NCBI GenBank assembly: GCA_910578065.1
Contig: CAJTPB010000013.1
Span: 1 to 60,845, forward strand
From: an uncultured Christensenella sp.
GTDB taxonomy: Bacteria > Bacillota > Clostridia > Christensenellales > Borkfalkiaceae
DNA length: 60,845 nt
Direction: 5' to 3'
This document shows, piece after piece, positions 17,630 through 24,792 of this stretch. Within the stretch, counting starts at the first letter, position 1; each line of letters opens with the position of its first letter. Made by a program: the position numbers and the translations under genes. The notes below the pieces were generated by a model that had not been told where the DNA came from, made no database searches, and saw nothing but the letters and a program-made list of their open reading frames with translations.

Positions 17630-18031
17630 ATGAATTTTGTATCCGATCCCGTTTCCAAAGAACGGGCAAAACAAATGAATCCCATCGTGCTTGCTTTTGT
17701 GGGGGACGCGGCGTATACCCTTTACGTGCGCGAGCGGCTTGTCGCTGCAAGCGGCTGCAAGACGGGTAAATTGAACGAGCAGGCTTCGGCGATCGTATCT
17801 GCGCACGGGCAAAGCGCGACGCTCGAACGCATTTTGCCCCTTTTAACGGAAGAAGAGGAAGCGATTTACCGCCGCGGGCGTAACGCAAAAAAGCCGAGCA
17901 AAAGCAAAAACGCTTCCTGTGCGGAATACAGCCGTTCTACGGGGCTGGAAGCGGTGATCGGCTTTTTGTATTTAACGGGCAATACGAATCGGATATGCGA
18001 ATTGTTTTTTAACGGTGAGGATCAATTATGA
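17630..18031 (+). CDS. mrnC: Mini-ribonuclease III (MrnC)
   Basis: This 133-residue protein has the RNase III catalytic domain without the double-stranded RNA-binding domain, the hallmark of mini-III, which matures 23S rRNA in Bacillota. Visible motifs are MNPIVLAFVGDAAYTLYVR (catalytic Asp in GDA) and TGLEAVIGFLYL (second metal site, E in GLEA). The N terminus could instead be the ATG at 17675, giving MNPIVLAF. Its stop overlaps the rlmB start (ATGA), and the two rRNA-processing enzymes are commonly neighbours in Clostridia and Bacilli. Confidence 0.93.
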   Translation: MNFVSDPVSKERAKQMNPIVLAFVGDAAYTLYVRERLVAASGCKTGKLNEQASAIVSAHGQSATLERILPLLTEEEEAIYRRGRNAKKPSKSKNASCAEYSRSTGLEAVIGFLYLTGNTNRICELFFNGEDQL

Positions 18032-18738
18032 AAGCGGAAGGGCGCAACGCCGTTTTGGAACTTTTAAAAACGGATAAAACGGTCGATAAAATTTTACTGC
18101 AAAAGGACGCGCAAGGGGTGCTTTCCAAAATCTTTGCGGAAGCGCGGCGGAAAAATATCCGCGTGCAGTTTGTTTCAAAAGAGGTATTGGAAAAGGAAAG
18201 CGTAGGCGGGCGGCATCAGGGCGTTATCGCTTATACGACCGATTTTCGCTACGCCGATTTATACGATATAACGGGCAAAGCGGAAAGTTTGATTATCTTG
18301 TGCGACGGAATCGAAGACGTGCACAATTTGGGCAGTATTCTGCGCGTGGCGGAATGTGCGGGCGCGGACGGCGTGGTGATTCCCAACGCGAAAAGCGCGT
18401 GCGTGACCGAAGCGGTGATCCGCATTTCCGCAGGTGCGGCTGAGCATATCAAAGTTGCGAAAGTTTCTTCTATCAATCACGCGATCGACGCGCTGAAAGA
18501 GCAGGGCTATTGGATCTATGCATTGGAAGCGGGGGGCGAAAGCGTGTACGACAACCGTTTAACGGGCAAAGTGGCGCTCGTCGTCGGCGGGGAAGACAGC
18601 GGGGTAAAACGGCTCACGCGGGAAAAGTGCGATAAAGTGCTTTCTCTTCCTTTATTCGGAAAGGTCAATTCGCTGAACGCTTCGGTTGCGCTCGGCATTG
18701 CGGCGTATGAGGTGGTGCGTGCAAGAATGGGGAAATGA
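18028..18738 (+). CDS. rlmB: 23S rRNA (guanosine-2'-O-)-methyltransferase RlmB
   Basis: This 236-residue SPOUT-family enzyme has an N-terminal substrate-binding domain (about 1-75, including GGRHQGVIAY) and a C-terminal TrmH-type knot domain. The three SpoU motifs are clear: NLGSILRVAECAGADGVV, VVGGEDSGVKRLT and NSLNASVALGIAAYE. It methylates the 2'-OH of a conserved guanosine in 23S rRNA using S-adenosylmethionine. It starts four bases before the mrnC stop and overlaps the start of the sigma-factor gene by 20 bases. Confidence 0.95.
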   Translation: MKAEGRNAVLELLKTDKTVDKILLQKDAQGVLSKIFAEARRKNIRVQFVSKEVLEKESVGGRHQGVIAYTTDFRYADLYDITGKAESLIILCDGIEDVHNLGSILRVAECAGADGVVIPNAKSACVTEAVIRISAGAAEHIKVAKVSSINHAIDALKEQGYWIYALEAGGESVYDNRLTGKVALVVGGEDSGVKRLTREKCDKVLSLPLFGKVNSLNASVALGIAAYEVVRARMGK

Positions 18739-19300
18739 ATCGGACGAACAGCTTGCCCTGCTTGCGCAGCAAGGGGAAAAGCGCGCGGTAGAAACGCTGT
18801 TAAACCGCTATAAAAGCGCGGTGCGCGGGCGTGCGCGCGGTTTTTTTCTGGCGGGGGGCGATACCGACGATCTTGTGCAAGAAGGCATGGTAGGGCTGTA
18901 TTCCGCGATTTTGGATTATTCGTCTGCTTCGGGCAAGAGTTTTAAAAACTTCGCGTATTTGTGCGTTACGCGCAAACTGCTCGACGCGGTGAAAGGCTCC
19001 GTTCGGCAAAAAAACGTGCCGCTCAACAATTACGTATCCATTTTCGATCCCGATTTCGAGGGGCTTTCGCAAGAGCAGACGCCCGAAGAATTTTTGATCA
19101 CAACGGAATCGCGCGCGGAGTTTTGGGTGAAGATCGGCAAAGCGCTTTCCGATTTCGAATTTCGCATTATCACCATGTATTTGGAAGGGATGAGTTATTC
19201 CGAAATCTGCGGGGCGACGGGGAAAGATTTTAAAAGCGTAGACAACGCAATTCAGCGTTCCAAAAAGAAATTACAGCGGGTATTTTCGGTTCACCCGTAA
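18719..19300 (+). CDS. sigH: SigH-like RNA polymerase sigma factor
   Basis: This 193-residue sigma-70-family protein aligns by eye with Bacillus SigH (Spo0H). Region 2 reads ARGFFLAGGDTDDLVQEGMVGLYSAI. A spacer contains RQKNVPLNNYVS, and region 4 has EGMSYSEICGATGKDFKSVDNAIQR. In Bacilli SigH drives early stationary-phase and competence or sporulation genes; the regulon here is unknown. The GTG at 18719 is chosen as start because GAGG lies six bases upstream; an ATG at 18707 lacks any ribosome site. As in many Bacillota it sits next to rlmB and mrnC. Confidence 0.9.
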   Translation: MQEWGNESDEQLALLAQQGEKRAVETLLNRYKSAVRGRARGFFLAGGDTDDLVQEGMVGLYSAILDYSSASGKSFKNFAYLCVTRKLLDAVKGSVRQKNVPLNNYVSIFDPDFEGLSQEQTPEEFLITTESRAEFWVKIGKALSDFEFRIITMYLEGMSYSEICGATGKDFKSVDNAIQRSKKKLQRVFSVHP

Positions 19301-19310
19301 AAGAGGGCGT

Positions 19311-21014
19311 ATGGCACATTTATCACTCTACCGCGCGTTTCGACCGGACACTTTCGAAAAGATGGTGCGGCAGGAACACGTCGTCAGAATTTTAAAGAAT
19401 CAAATCGAGGGGAACGCCGTCGGGCATGCCTATCTGTTCTGCGGTCCGCGCGGAACGGGTAAAACGAGCGTTGCGCGTATTTTTGCGCGCGCCGTCAACT
19501 GCGAAAGCCCGAAAAACGGTTCCCCATGCGGAACGTGTCCTACCTGCCGCGCGTTGGCGGAAGGAAACAGCCTAGACGTAACGGAAATCGACGCCGCTTC
19601 CAACAACGGGGTGAACGAAATGCGCGAACTGCGCGAAAAGGTGCAGTATCCGCCCGTTTCGGGCAGTTATAAAGTGTATATCATCGACGAGGTGCATATG
19701 CTTACGGACAGTGCGTTCAACGCGCTGTTAAAGACGTTGGAAGAGCCTCCCCGTCACGCGATTTTTATTCTTGCAACGACGGAGCCGCAAAAAATTCCCG
19801 CCACTATTCTTTCCCGCTGCATGCGGTTGGATTTTAAGTTGATCCCGCAGGCAGATCTGGAAGCGCATTTAAAAAACATCTTAAAAGAAATCGGAAAGCC
19901 GTACGAAGACGAAGCGGTTGCGGCGATCGCGCGCGCGGGCGCGGGGAGCGACCGCGACATGCTTTCGATTGCGGAAATGTGCTTATCTTACGGTGATACG
20001 CTTACGTATGACGGCGTAACAAAGGCGCTCGGCTCGGCGGATTTCAAGCAGACGGGCGCGCTGTGCGGTGCGATTTTAAAGGCAAACGGCGACGAGGCGA
20101 TCTCGCTTGCCGAAAGTATTCTTTCGGAAGGCAAATCGGTAGGGGTATTGCTGCGCGATTTGCTGCAAACGCTTAACCAAATCGCCGTTGCAAAAACCTG
20201 TTCCAACGCCGAACGCATCTTGTGCCTGCCCAAAGAGGGATACGCTGCGGTCGCGGCGATCGCGCGGGAAGCGGACGGGCACGCGATTTTACGCGCAACG
20301 GAAATTTTCGCCAAAACGGAATCGGATCTAAGATTTGTTTCTTCCCCGCGTATTTGTTTAGAAACGGCGATCTTAAAAGCGTCGATGCCCGCGCTCGATT
20401 ATAATATCGACGCGCTGATCGCGCGCGTTGCGGAATTGGAACGGAAGATCGCGGAAGGGATCGCGGTCGCGCCCGCTGCGCCTATGCAGGCGGAGCCGCC
20501 GAAAAAGAAGAATTCTGCGCCGAAGCCTAAGGCTGCGGAGGAGGGGAACTTCGAAGACTATCCGACGGAAGAACCCGTATTTGCGGAAGCGTATTTTGCG
20601 GACGAGCCGTATTCTCCGCCCGCGGCGAACATAGAAAAAGAGAAGCCCGTTCCCGTAAAGGAAGCGCCCAAACCGGTACCCGTTGTAAACGCTTCGGATA
20701 TGACGGCGGAAACGGCGTTCGGCAAGTTCATGCGCACCTTGCGAAAAACGTGCAAAAACGGCGTTCTGTTTACCATGTGCGCCGATTTGGAAGCGGCATT
20801 CGAAGGGGAGACATTGGTTTTGACGACGGAAAGCGAAACGGTGTACCGTTCCCTCGGCAGGGAAGACCATACGAAATTGATGAAAGAAGCGTTTTTACAA
20901 ATCGGCATTGCGGATTTTGCGCTTCGGTTAAAGGGAAAAGAGAAACAAGACGAAAAGCAGGGAATCGAACGGTTGAAACACGATTTTTCCGATTACCCGA
21001 TCGAAATCAGATAA
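19311..21014 (+). CDS. dnaX: DNA polymerase III subunit gamma/tau
   Basis: This 567-residue clamp-loader ATPase begins with the typical LYRAFRPDTF. It has the Walker A motif GPRGTGKTS, a four-cysteine zinc module (CESPKNGSPCGTCPTCR), a DEVHML Walker B and the sensor motif ILATTEPQKIP with the arginine finger SRC. After about residue 370 comes a Pro/Lys/Glu-rich linker and a C-terminal domain that would bind the polymerase. It loads the beta clamp during replication. It is followed after 15 bases by the YbaB gene, the standard dnaX-ybaB-recR order. Confidence 0.97.
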   Translation: MAHLSLYRAFRPDTFEKMVRQEHVVRILKNQIEGNAVGHAYLFCGPRGTGKTSVARIFARAVNCESPKNGSPCGTCPTCRALAEGNSLDVTEIDAASNNGVNEMRELREKVQYPPVSGSYKVYIIDEVHMLTDSAFNALLKTLEEPPRHAIFILATTEPQKIPATILSRCMRLDFKLIPQADLEAHLKNILKEIGKPYEDEAVAAIARAGAGSDRDMLSIAEMCLSYGDTLTYDGVTKALGSADFKQTGALCGAILKANGDEAISLAESILSEGKSVGVLLRDLLQTLNQIAVAKTCSNAERILCLPKEGYAAVAAIAREADGHAILRATEIFAKTESDLRFVSSPRICLETAILKASMPALDYNIDALIARVAELERKIAEGIAVAPAAPMQAEPPKKKNSAPKPKAAEEGNFEDYPTEEPVFAEAYFADEPYSPPAANIEKEKPVPVKEAPKPVPVVNASDMTAETAFGKFMRTLRKTCKNGVLFTMCADLEAAFEGETLVLTTESETVYRSLGREDHTKLMKEAFLQIGIADFALRLKGKEKQDEKQGIERLKHDFSDYPIEIR

Positions 21015-21029
21015 AACGGAGGCAGTTAT

Positions 21030-21371
21030 ATGGCAGGGTTTAACAAAGGCGGCATGGGGGGCGGAATGCAGAACCTCATGAAGCAGGCGCAGAAAATGCA
21101 AGAGGAAATGCAGGAGACGGAAAAACTCCTCGACGAATGGGAAATCGTCGGCACGGCGGGCGGCGAAGCGGTCGTCGTATATATGAACGCAAAAAAGATC
21201 ATCGACGGCATCGAAATCGATAAATCGGTGATCGATCCCGAAGACGAGGAAATGCTGGAAGACTTGGTAATGGCGGCGATCCTCGACGGATACAAAAAGG
21301 CGGACGCCGTTTATCAAGAAAAGATGTCTCGCTTTGCGGGCGCGGCAGGCGGCATGGGGGGGCTATTTTAA
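21030..21371 (+). CDS. YbaB/EbfC nucleoid-associated protein
   Basis: This 113-residue protein belongs to the small DNA-binding YbaB family. It has a Gly/Met-rich N terminus (GFNKGGMGGGMQNLMKQAQK), a coiled-coil helix and the conserved VVVYMNAKKIIDGIEID strand region. It forms dimers that bind and bridge DNA and is nearly always found between dnaX and recR, as here. The ribosome site ACGGAGG lies before the ATG. The recR start follows its stop by two bases. Confidence 0.95.
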   Translation: MAGFNKGGMGGGMQNLMKQAQKMQEEMQETEKLLDEWEIVGTAGGEAVVVYMNAKKIIDGIEIDKSVIDPEDEEMLEDLVMAAILDGYKKADAVYQEKMSRFAGAAGGMGGLF

Positions 21372-21373
21372 CC

Positions 21374-21967
21374 TTGGAAGTTTTTATCGAACCGATCGGG
21401 CGGCTGATGAACGAATTCAGCAAACTGCCCGGTGTGGGTAAAAAAACGGCGCAGCGGTACGCTTATCGCGTGATCGGCATGACGGAGAGCGAGGCGCGCG
21501 CGTTTGCGGATGCGATCGTAAACGTAAAACGCAAGGTGCGCTATTGCAAAGTATGCGGTAATTTTACCGAAAGCGAAGTTTGCTCCATCTGCGAAACGCG
21601 GGATAAAAGCGTCGTTTGCGTGGTAAAAGAGCCGAAAGACGTTATCGCGCTGGAAAAACTGCACGAATTTAAAGGGGTATATCACGTCCTGCACGGGGTG
21701 ATCGATCCCATGAACGGCGTTTCGCCTAACGATATTCGCATTAAAGAACTGCTTGCGCGGGTAAACGAGGGGAACGTAAAAGAAATTATCATGGCGACCA
21801 ATCCCGACGTAGAGGGGGAGGCGACCGCTATGTATCTCGCTAAGCTGTTAAAGCCGCTGGGGATTACCGTTACAAGGTTGGCGCACGGCATTCCCATCGG
21901 GTCGGAATTGGAATATACCGACGAAGTAACGCTTGCCCGCGCTTTGATCGAGCGGAAACAAATGTAA
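21374..21967 (+). CDS. recR: Recombination mediator protein RecR
   Basis: This 197-residue protein has the N-terminal helix-hairpin-helix (LPGVGKKTAQRYAYRVI). A C4 zinc finger (C-K-V-C about residue 57, then C-S-I-C) follows, then a Toprim domain with VVKEPKDVIALE and ATNPDVEGEATAMYL. It works with RecF/RecO in loading RecA at gaps. The start is TTG at 21374, two bases after the ybaB stop. The G-rich end of ybaB (GGGGGG at about 21358) serves as the ribosome site. Confidence 0.95.
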   Translation: MEVFIEPIGRLMNEFSKLPGVGKKTAQRYAYRVIGMTESEARAFADAIVNVKRKVRYCKVCGNFTESEVCSICETRDKSVVCVVKEPKDVIALEKLHEFKGVYHVLHGVIDPMNGVSPNDIRIKELLARVNEGNVKEIIMATNPDVEGEATAMYLAKLLKPLGITVTRLAHGIPIGSELEYTDEVTLARALIERKQM

Positions 21968-21988
21968 GAAATAAGGAGAAGATTGTTT

Positions 21989-22963
21989 ATGAAAATTTCC
22001 GTACTCGGTTGCGGCAGGTGGGGGTCTTTTATCGCATGGTATTTATCCCGCCGCGGACACAGCGTATATTCTTGGGGACCTGACGGAGACGGCTCGTACC
22101 GCATCTTAAAAGAAACGGGGCGAAACGAGTATGTCGCGTTAGACGAAAAAATCACGCTTACATGCAACTTGCAAGAGGCGGTCGAACGGGCGGAACTCAT
22201 CGTAATTTCCATCAGTTCGCAGGGCTTGCGCGGGTTTATGCAAAAGGTAACGCAGTTTTCGGTAAAAGACAAAGTATTCGTACTCTGCATGAAGGGGATC
22301 GAAATCGAATCGGGTAAGCGGCTTTCCGAAGTGATGAAAGAGAGCGGGATTTCGCCCGATAAAATTGCGGTATGGGTAGGTCCCGGGCATATCCAAAGTT
22401 TTGTAAACGGCGAACCGAATTGCATGGTGATCGATTCGGAAAGCGAAAGTTTAAAGCGGGAACTCGTCGAACAGTTTAAAAGCGATTTGATTCGCTTTTA
22501 TTATGGAAACGATTTGATCGGCACCGAAATCGGCGCGGCGGCAAAAAACGTTATGGGGATCGCGGCGGGCGCGTTAGACGTCATTTGCGTTCCGCTGAAA
22601 GGTCCGTTAATGTCGCGCGGGGCGCGCGAAGTCGCACGGCTGATCAAGGCGATGGGGGGCAACGAACTTTCCGCATACGGATTAGCGCACCTCGGCGATT
22701 ACGAAACAACGCTGTTTTCGCCCTATTCGCATAACAGAACTTACGGCGAAATGCTCGCCAAAGGCAGTCGGTTCGAAAAACTTGCCGAAGGCGTTCCTAC
22801 CTCTAAGGCAATGAAACTTTTAGGCGAACGCTACCGTGTGGAACTGCCCATTACCAACGCCGTTTACCGCGTTTGTTACGGCGAGGGGGATGATGCGATT
22901 CGCTGCAAAAAAGAGATCGAAACGCTTTTCAGCCGCAGTACCAAGACCGAAATGTACGAATAA
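21989..22963 (+). CDS. gpsA: NAD(P)H-dependent glycerol-3-phosphate dehydrogenase
   Basis: This 324-residue enzyme makes sn-glycerol 3-phosphate from dihydroxyacetone phosphate for phospholipid synthesis. The N-terminal Rossmann motif is VLGCGRWGSFIAW. The substrate-binding region has GPGHIQSF and GAAAKNVMGIAAGALD with the catalytic Lys. Later come RGAREVARLIKAMGG and the glycine-poor LAHLGDYETTLFSPYSHNR, close to the GpsA consensus. The ATG at 21989 is chosen over the in-frame TTG at 21983 because AAGGAG is spaced correctly. The recR-gpsA neighbourhood is less usual; a terminator follows. Confidence 0.9.
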   Translation: MKISVLGCGRWGSFIAWYLSRRGHSVYSWGPDGDGSYRILKETGRNEYVALDEKITLTCNLQEAVERAELIVISISSQGLRGFMQKVTQFSVKDKVFVLCMKGIEIESGKRLSEVMKESGISPDKIAVWVGPGHIQSFVNGEPNCMVIDSESESLKRELVEQFKSDLIRFYYGNDLIGTEIGAAAKNVMGIAAGALDVICVPLKGPLMSRGAREVARLIKAMGGNELSAYGLAHLGDYETTLFSPYSHNRTYGEMLAKGSRFEKLAEGVPTSKAMKLLGERYRVELPITNAVYRVCYGEGDDAIRCKKEIETLFSRSTKTEMYE

Positions 22964-23009
22964 ACGCGTTTTCGCAGTACTATGCGTAACATAAATAGGT
23001 ATATTTCGC

Positions 23010-23038
23010 TCCCCGCGCAGGAAACGCGGGGATTTTTT
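23010..23038 (+). terminator. Rho-independent terminator after gpsA
   Basis: CCCCGCG (23011-23017) pairs with CGCGGGG (23025-23031), followed by TTTTTT. It closes the housekeeping cluster that begins at mrnC. Confidence 0.88.
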
Positions 23039-23060
23039 GTGAAAAGATCGGGCGTTTCGC

Positions 23061-23090
23061 TTGACAAGTATACGCCATTTAGAGTATCAT
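23061..23090 (+). promoter_or_regulatory. Promoter of the tRNA-Val gene
   Basis: TTGACA (23061-23066) and TATCAT (23085-23090) with an 18-base spacer stand 13 bases before the tRNA gene. Confidence 0.75.
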
Positions 23091-23103
23091 AAAAAAGCTT
23101 TGC

Positions 23104-23180
<77 letters not shown>

Positions 23181-23241
23181 AAAACTGCTGTAAACGTGCT
23201 GTGTACGCTTGCGGCGGTTTTTCTTATTCGTAAGGAATTGC

Positions 23242-23270
23242 TTGTCAATCTTTTGAATATGTTGTATAAT
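23242..23270 (+). promoter_or_regulatory. Promoter of the tRNA-Leu gene
   Basis: TTGTCA (23242-23247) and TATAAT (23265-23270) are 17 bases apart, ending ten bases before the tRNA. The transcript may continue into the MgtC-like gene. Confidence 0.75.
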
Positions 23271-23279
23271 GGCGTAAAT

Positions 23280-23362
23280 GCGGATATGGCGGAATTGGCA
23301 GACGCGCAGGACTTAGAATCCTGTGGGCAACCGTGTGAGTTCGACCCTCACTATCCGCACCA
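23280..23362 (+). tRNA. tRNA-Leu (anticodon TAG)
   Basis: The acceptor GCGGATA pairs with TATCCGC. The anticodon stem CAGGA/TCCTG holds CTTAGAA, giving TAG, and the long variable arm is typical of leucine tRNA. CCA is encoded at 23360-23362. Confidence 0.95.
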
Positions 23363-23389
23363 AAAATATTGCAAAACGGAAGCGTGAAA

Positions 23390-24055
23390 ATGAGTAAAGA
23401 AGAAATGATTTTACAGTTATGGACGTTATTGGATCTGTTGCTTTCCGTAGGGCTTGGGTTTGCCATCGGGTTCGAGCGCAAGCTCCGCTTTAAAGAGGCG
23501 GGGATCCGCACCCATACCATCGTGTGTTTGGGGGCTTGCTTAATGATGCTCGTTTCCAAATACGGATTCGGTTCGGAAGCGGACGCTGCACGGGTCGCCG
23601 CGCAAATCGTTTCGGGTATCGGCTTTCTCGGCGCGGGAATCATCGTGTACAAACAGCACGAACTGCACGGTTTAACGACTGCAGCGGGCGTATGGGCGAC
23701 GGCAGGCGTCGGCATGGCTTGCGGCGCGCAGATGTATCTGCTTGCGGTAGGCGCTACGTTTATTTTGATTGCTTCGCAATGTATTTTTCATATCAAGTGC
23801 CGCGCGTTCCAATCCAAAAAGTATTACGCAATTAAAATTAAATTTTTGCAGACGGGTGAAGCGGGCGATAAGGTAAAAGAGTTGTTCGGCGCGGAAAAGT
23901 TTAAAAGACTTTCGATCGAGCGGAAAGACGATCGGGTAATGTACAGCGCAATGCTGAATACCGACCGCGAATATTCTTCTGCGCGTCTTGACGAAATCAT
24001 GCGGGAAAATCCGTTTATCGTTGAAATCGAGCGCTGCGACGACAACTTAACATGA
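23390..24055 (+). CDS. MgtC/SapB-family membrane protein
   Basis: This 221-residue protein has four to five N-terminal membrane helices with the family signature LGFAIGFERKLRFKEAGIRTH and GIGFLGAGIIV, and TAAGVWATAGVGMACG. A C-terminal cytosolic domain of about 80 residues (ACT-like in the family) follows. MgtC proteins help cells cope with low magnesium or acid stress and modulate membrane ATPase; the role here is unproven. The ATG at 23390 has GGAAG upstream and is preferred to the TTG at 23369, which abuts the tRNA. The gene overlaps the following phosphatase gene by four bases. Confidence 0.88.
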   Translation: MSKEEMILQLWTLLDLLLSVGLGFAIGFERKLRFKEAGIRTHTIVCLGACLMMLVSKYGFGSEADAARVAAQIVSGIGFLGAGIIVYKQHELHGLTTAAGVWATAGVGMACGAQMYLLAVGATFILIASQCIFHIKCRAFQSKKYYAIKIKFLQTGEAGDKVKELFGAEKFKRLSIERKDDRVMYSAMLNTDREYSSARLDEIMRENPFIVEIERCDDNLT

Positions 24056-24702
24056 TCTATCATATCGATCGGTTAAAAGAAAAGGGGATAAAAGGCGCCA
24101 TATACGATTTAGACGGAACGATCGCCGATTCGATGGGCGTTTGGCAGGATATTTACCGCGAGCTTTTTTCTTATTATCGCATTCCGTTCGACGGCGATTT
24201 TCTAAGCAAAACCAATCACATTGCAATGGCGGAACGCGCCGAACTGCTGGCGGAAACATACTTGCCGAATCAAACGAAAGAAGAAGTGTTAACTATTTGG
24301 CGGGAAATCGTACAGCGCAATTACCGCGAAAAAGTGCGGGTTAAACCGCATACCTTGGCGGCTATCGAAGAGCAGGTTTCTAACGGATTTCGATTATCCG
24401 TGGCGACCGCGACCGACGCAGTATGCTGCGCCTATTTTTTAAAGGAAAAAGGGATCGCGCAGTACTTTCGGGCAATCGCAGCATTGAACGAGGTCAAGCG
24501 CAGTAAAGCGTTTCCCGATATCTATTTGCTTGCGGCAAAAAAGATGAATTTGGGAGCGGAGGCGTGCGTCGTTTTCGAAGATTCGCTTGCGGGCATTACG
24601 GGTGCGAAGCGGGGTGGATTTTGCACCGTCGGTGTAGAAGACTTACATGCGACAGCAGAAAAACAAAAAATTTTATCTGTATGCGATTTCTATTTGGAAT
24701 AA
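24052..24702 (+). CDS. HAD-superfamily phosphatase, beta-phosphoglucomutase-like
   Basis: This 216-residue HAD hydrolase shows motif I as YDLDGTIADSMGVW, motif II as VATATD, the lysine of motif III near KRSKAF, and motif IV as VFEDSLAGI. A helical C1 cap domain lies between motifs I and II. It should dephosphorylate or isomerise a small phosphorylated sugar; the substrate cannot be given. It is translationally coupled (ATGA) to the MgtC-like gene and is followed by a terminator. Confidence 0.88.
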   Translation: MIYHIDRLKEKGIKGAIYDLDGTIADSMGVWQDIYRELFSYYRIPFDGDFLSKTNHIAMAERAELLAETYLPNQTKEEVLTIWREIVQRNYREKVRVKPHTLAAIEEQVSNGFRLSVATATDAVCCAYFLKEKGIAQYFRAIAALNEVKRSKAFPDIYLLAAKKMNLGAEACVVFEDSLAGITGAKRGGFCTVGVEDLHATAEKQKILSVCDFYLE

Positions 24703-24734
24703 AGCGTCCGCCGTGTGCGGACGCTTGACTTTTG
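24702..24734 (+). terminator. Rho-independent terminator after the HAD phosphatase
   Basis: AAGCGTCCG (24702-24710) pairs with CGGACGCTT (24718-24726), followed by a T-rich stretch. The right arm overlaps the -35 box of the next promoter. Confidence 0.85.
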
Positions 24735-24753
24735 TTTGTGGAATGAATATAAT
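24725..24753 (+). promoter_or_regulatory. Promoter of the M60 protease gene
   Basis: TTGACT (24725-24730) and TATAAT (24748-24753) are 17 bases apart. The -35 is embedded in the preceding terminator stem. Confidence 0.82.
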
Positions 24754-24792
24754 AAATAGGCTTAAATCATAAAAATTACGGGAGTGTAGAAA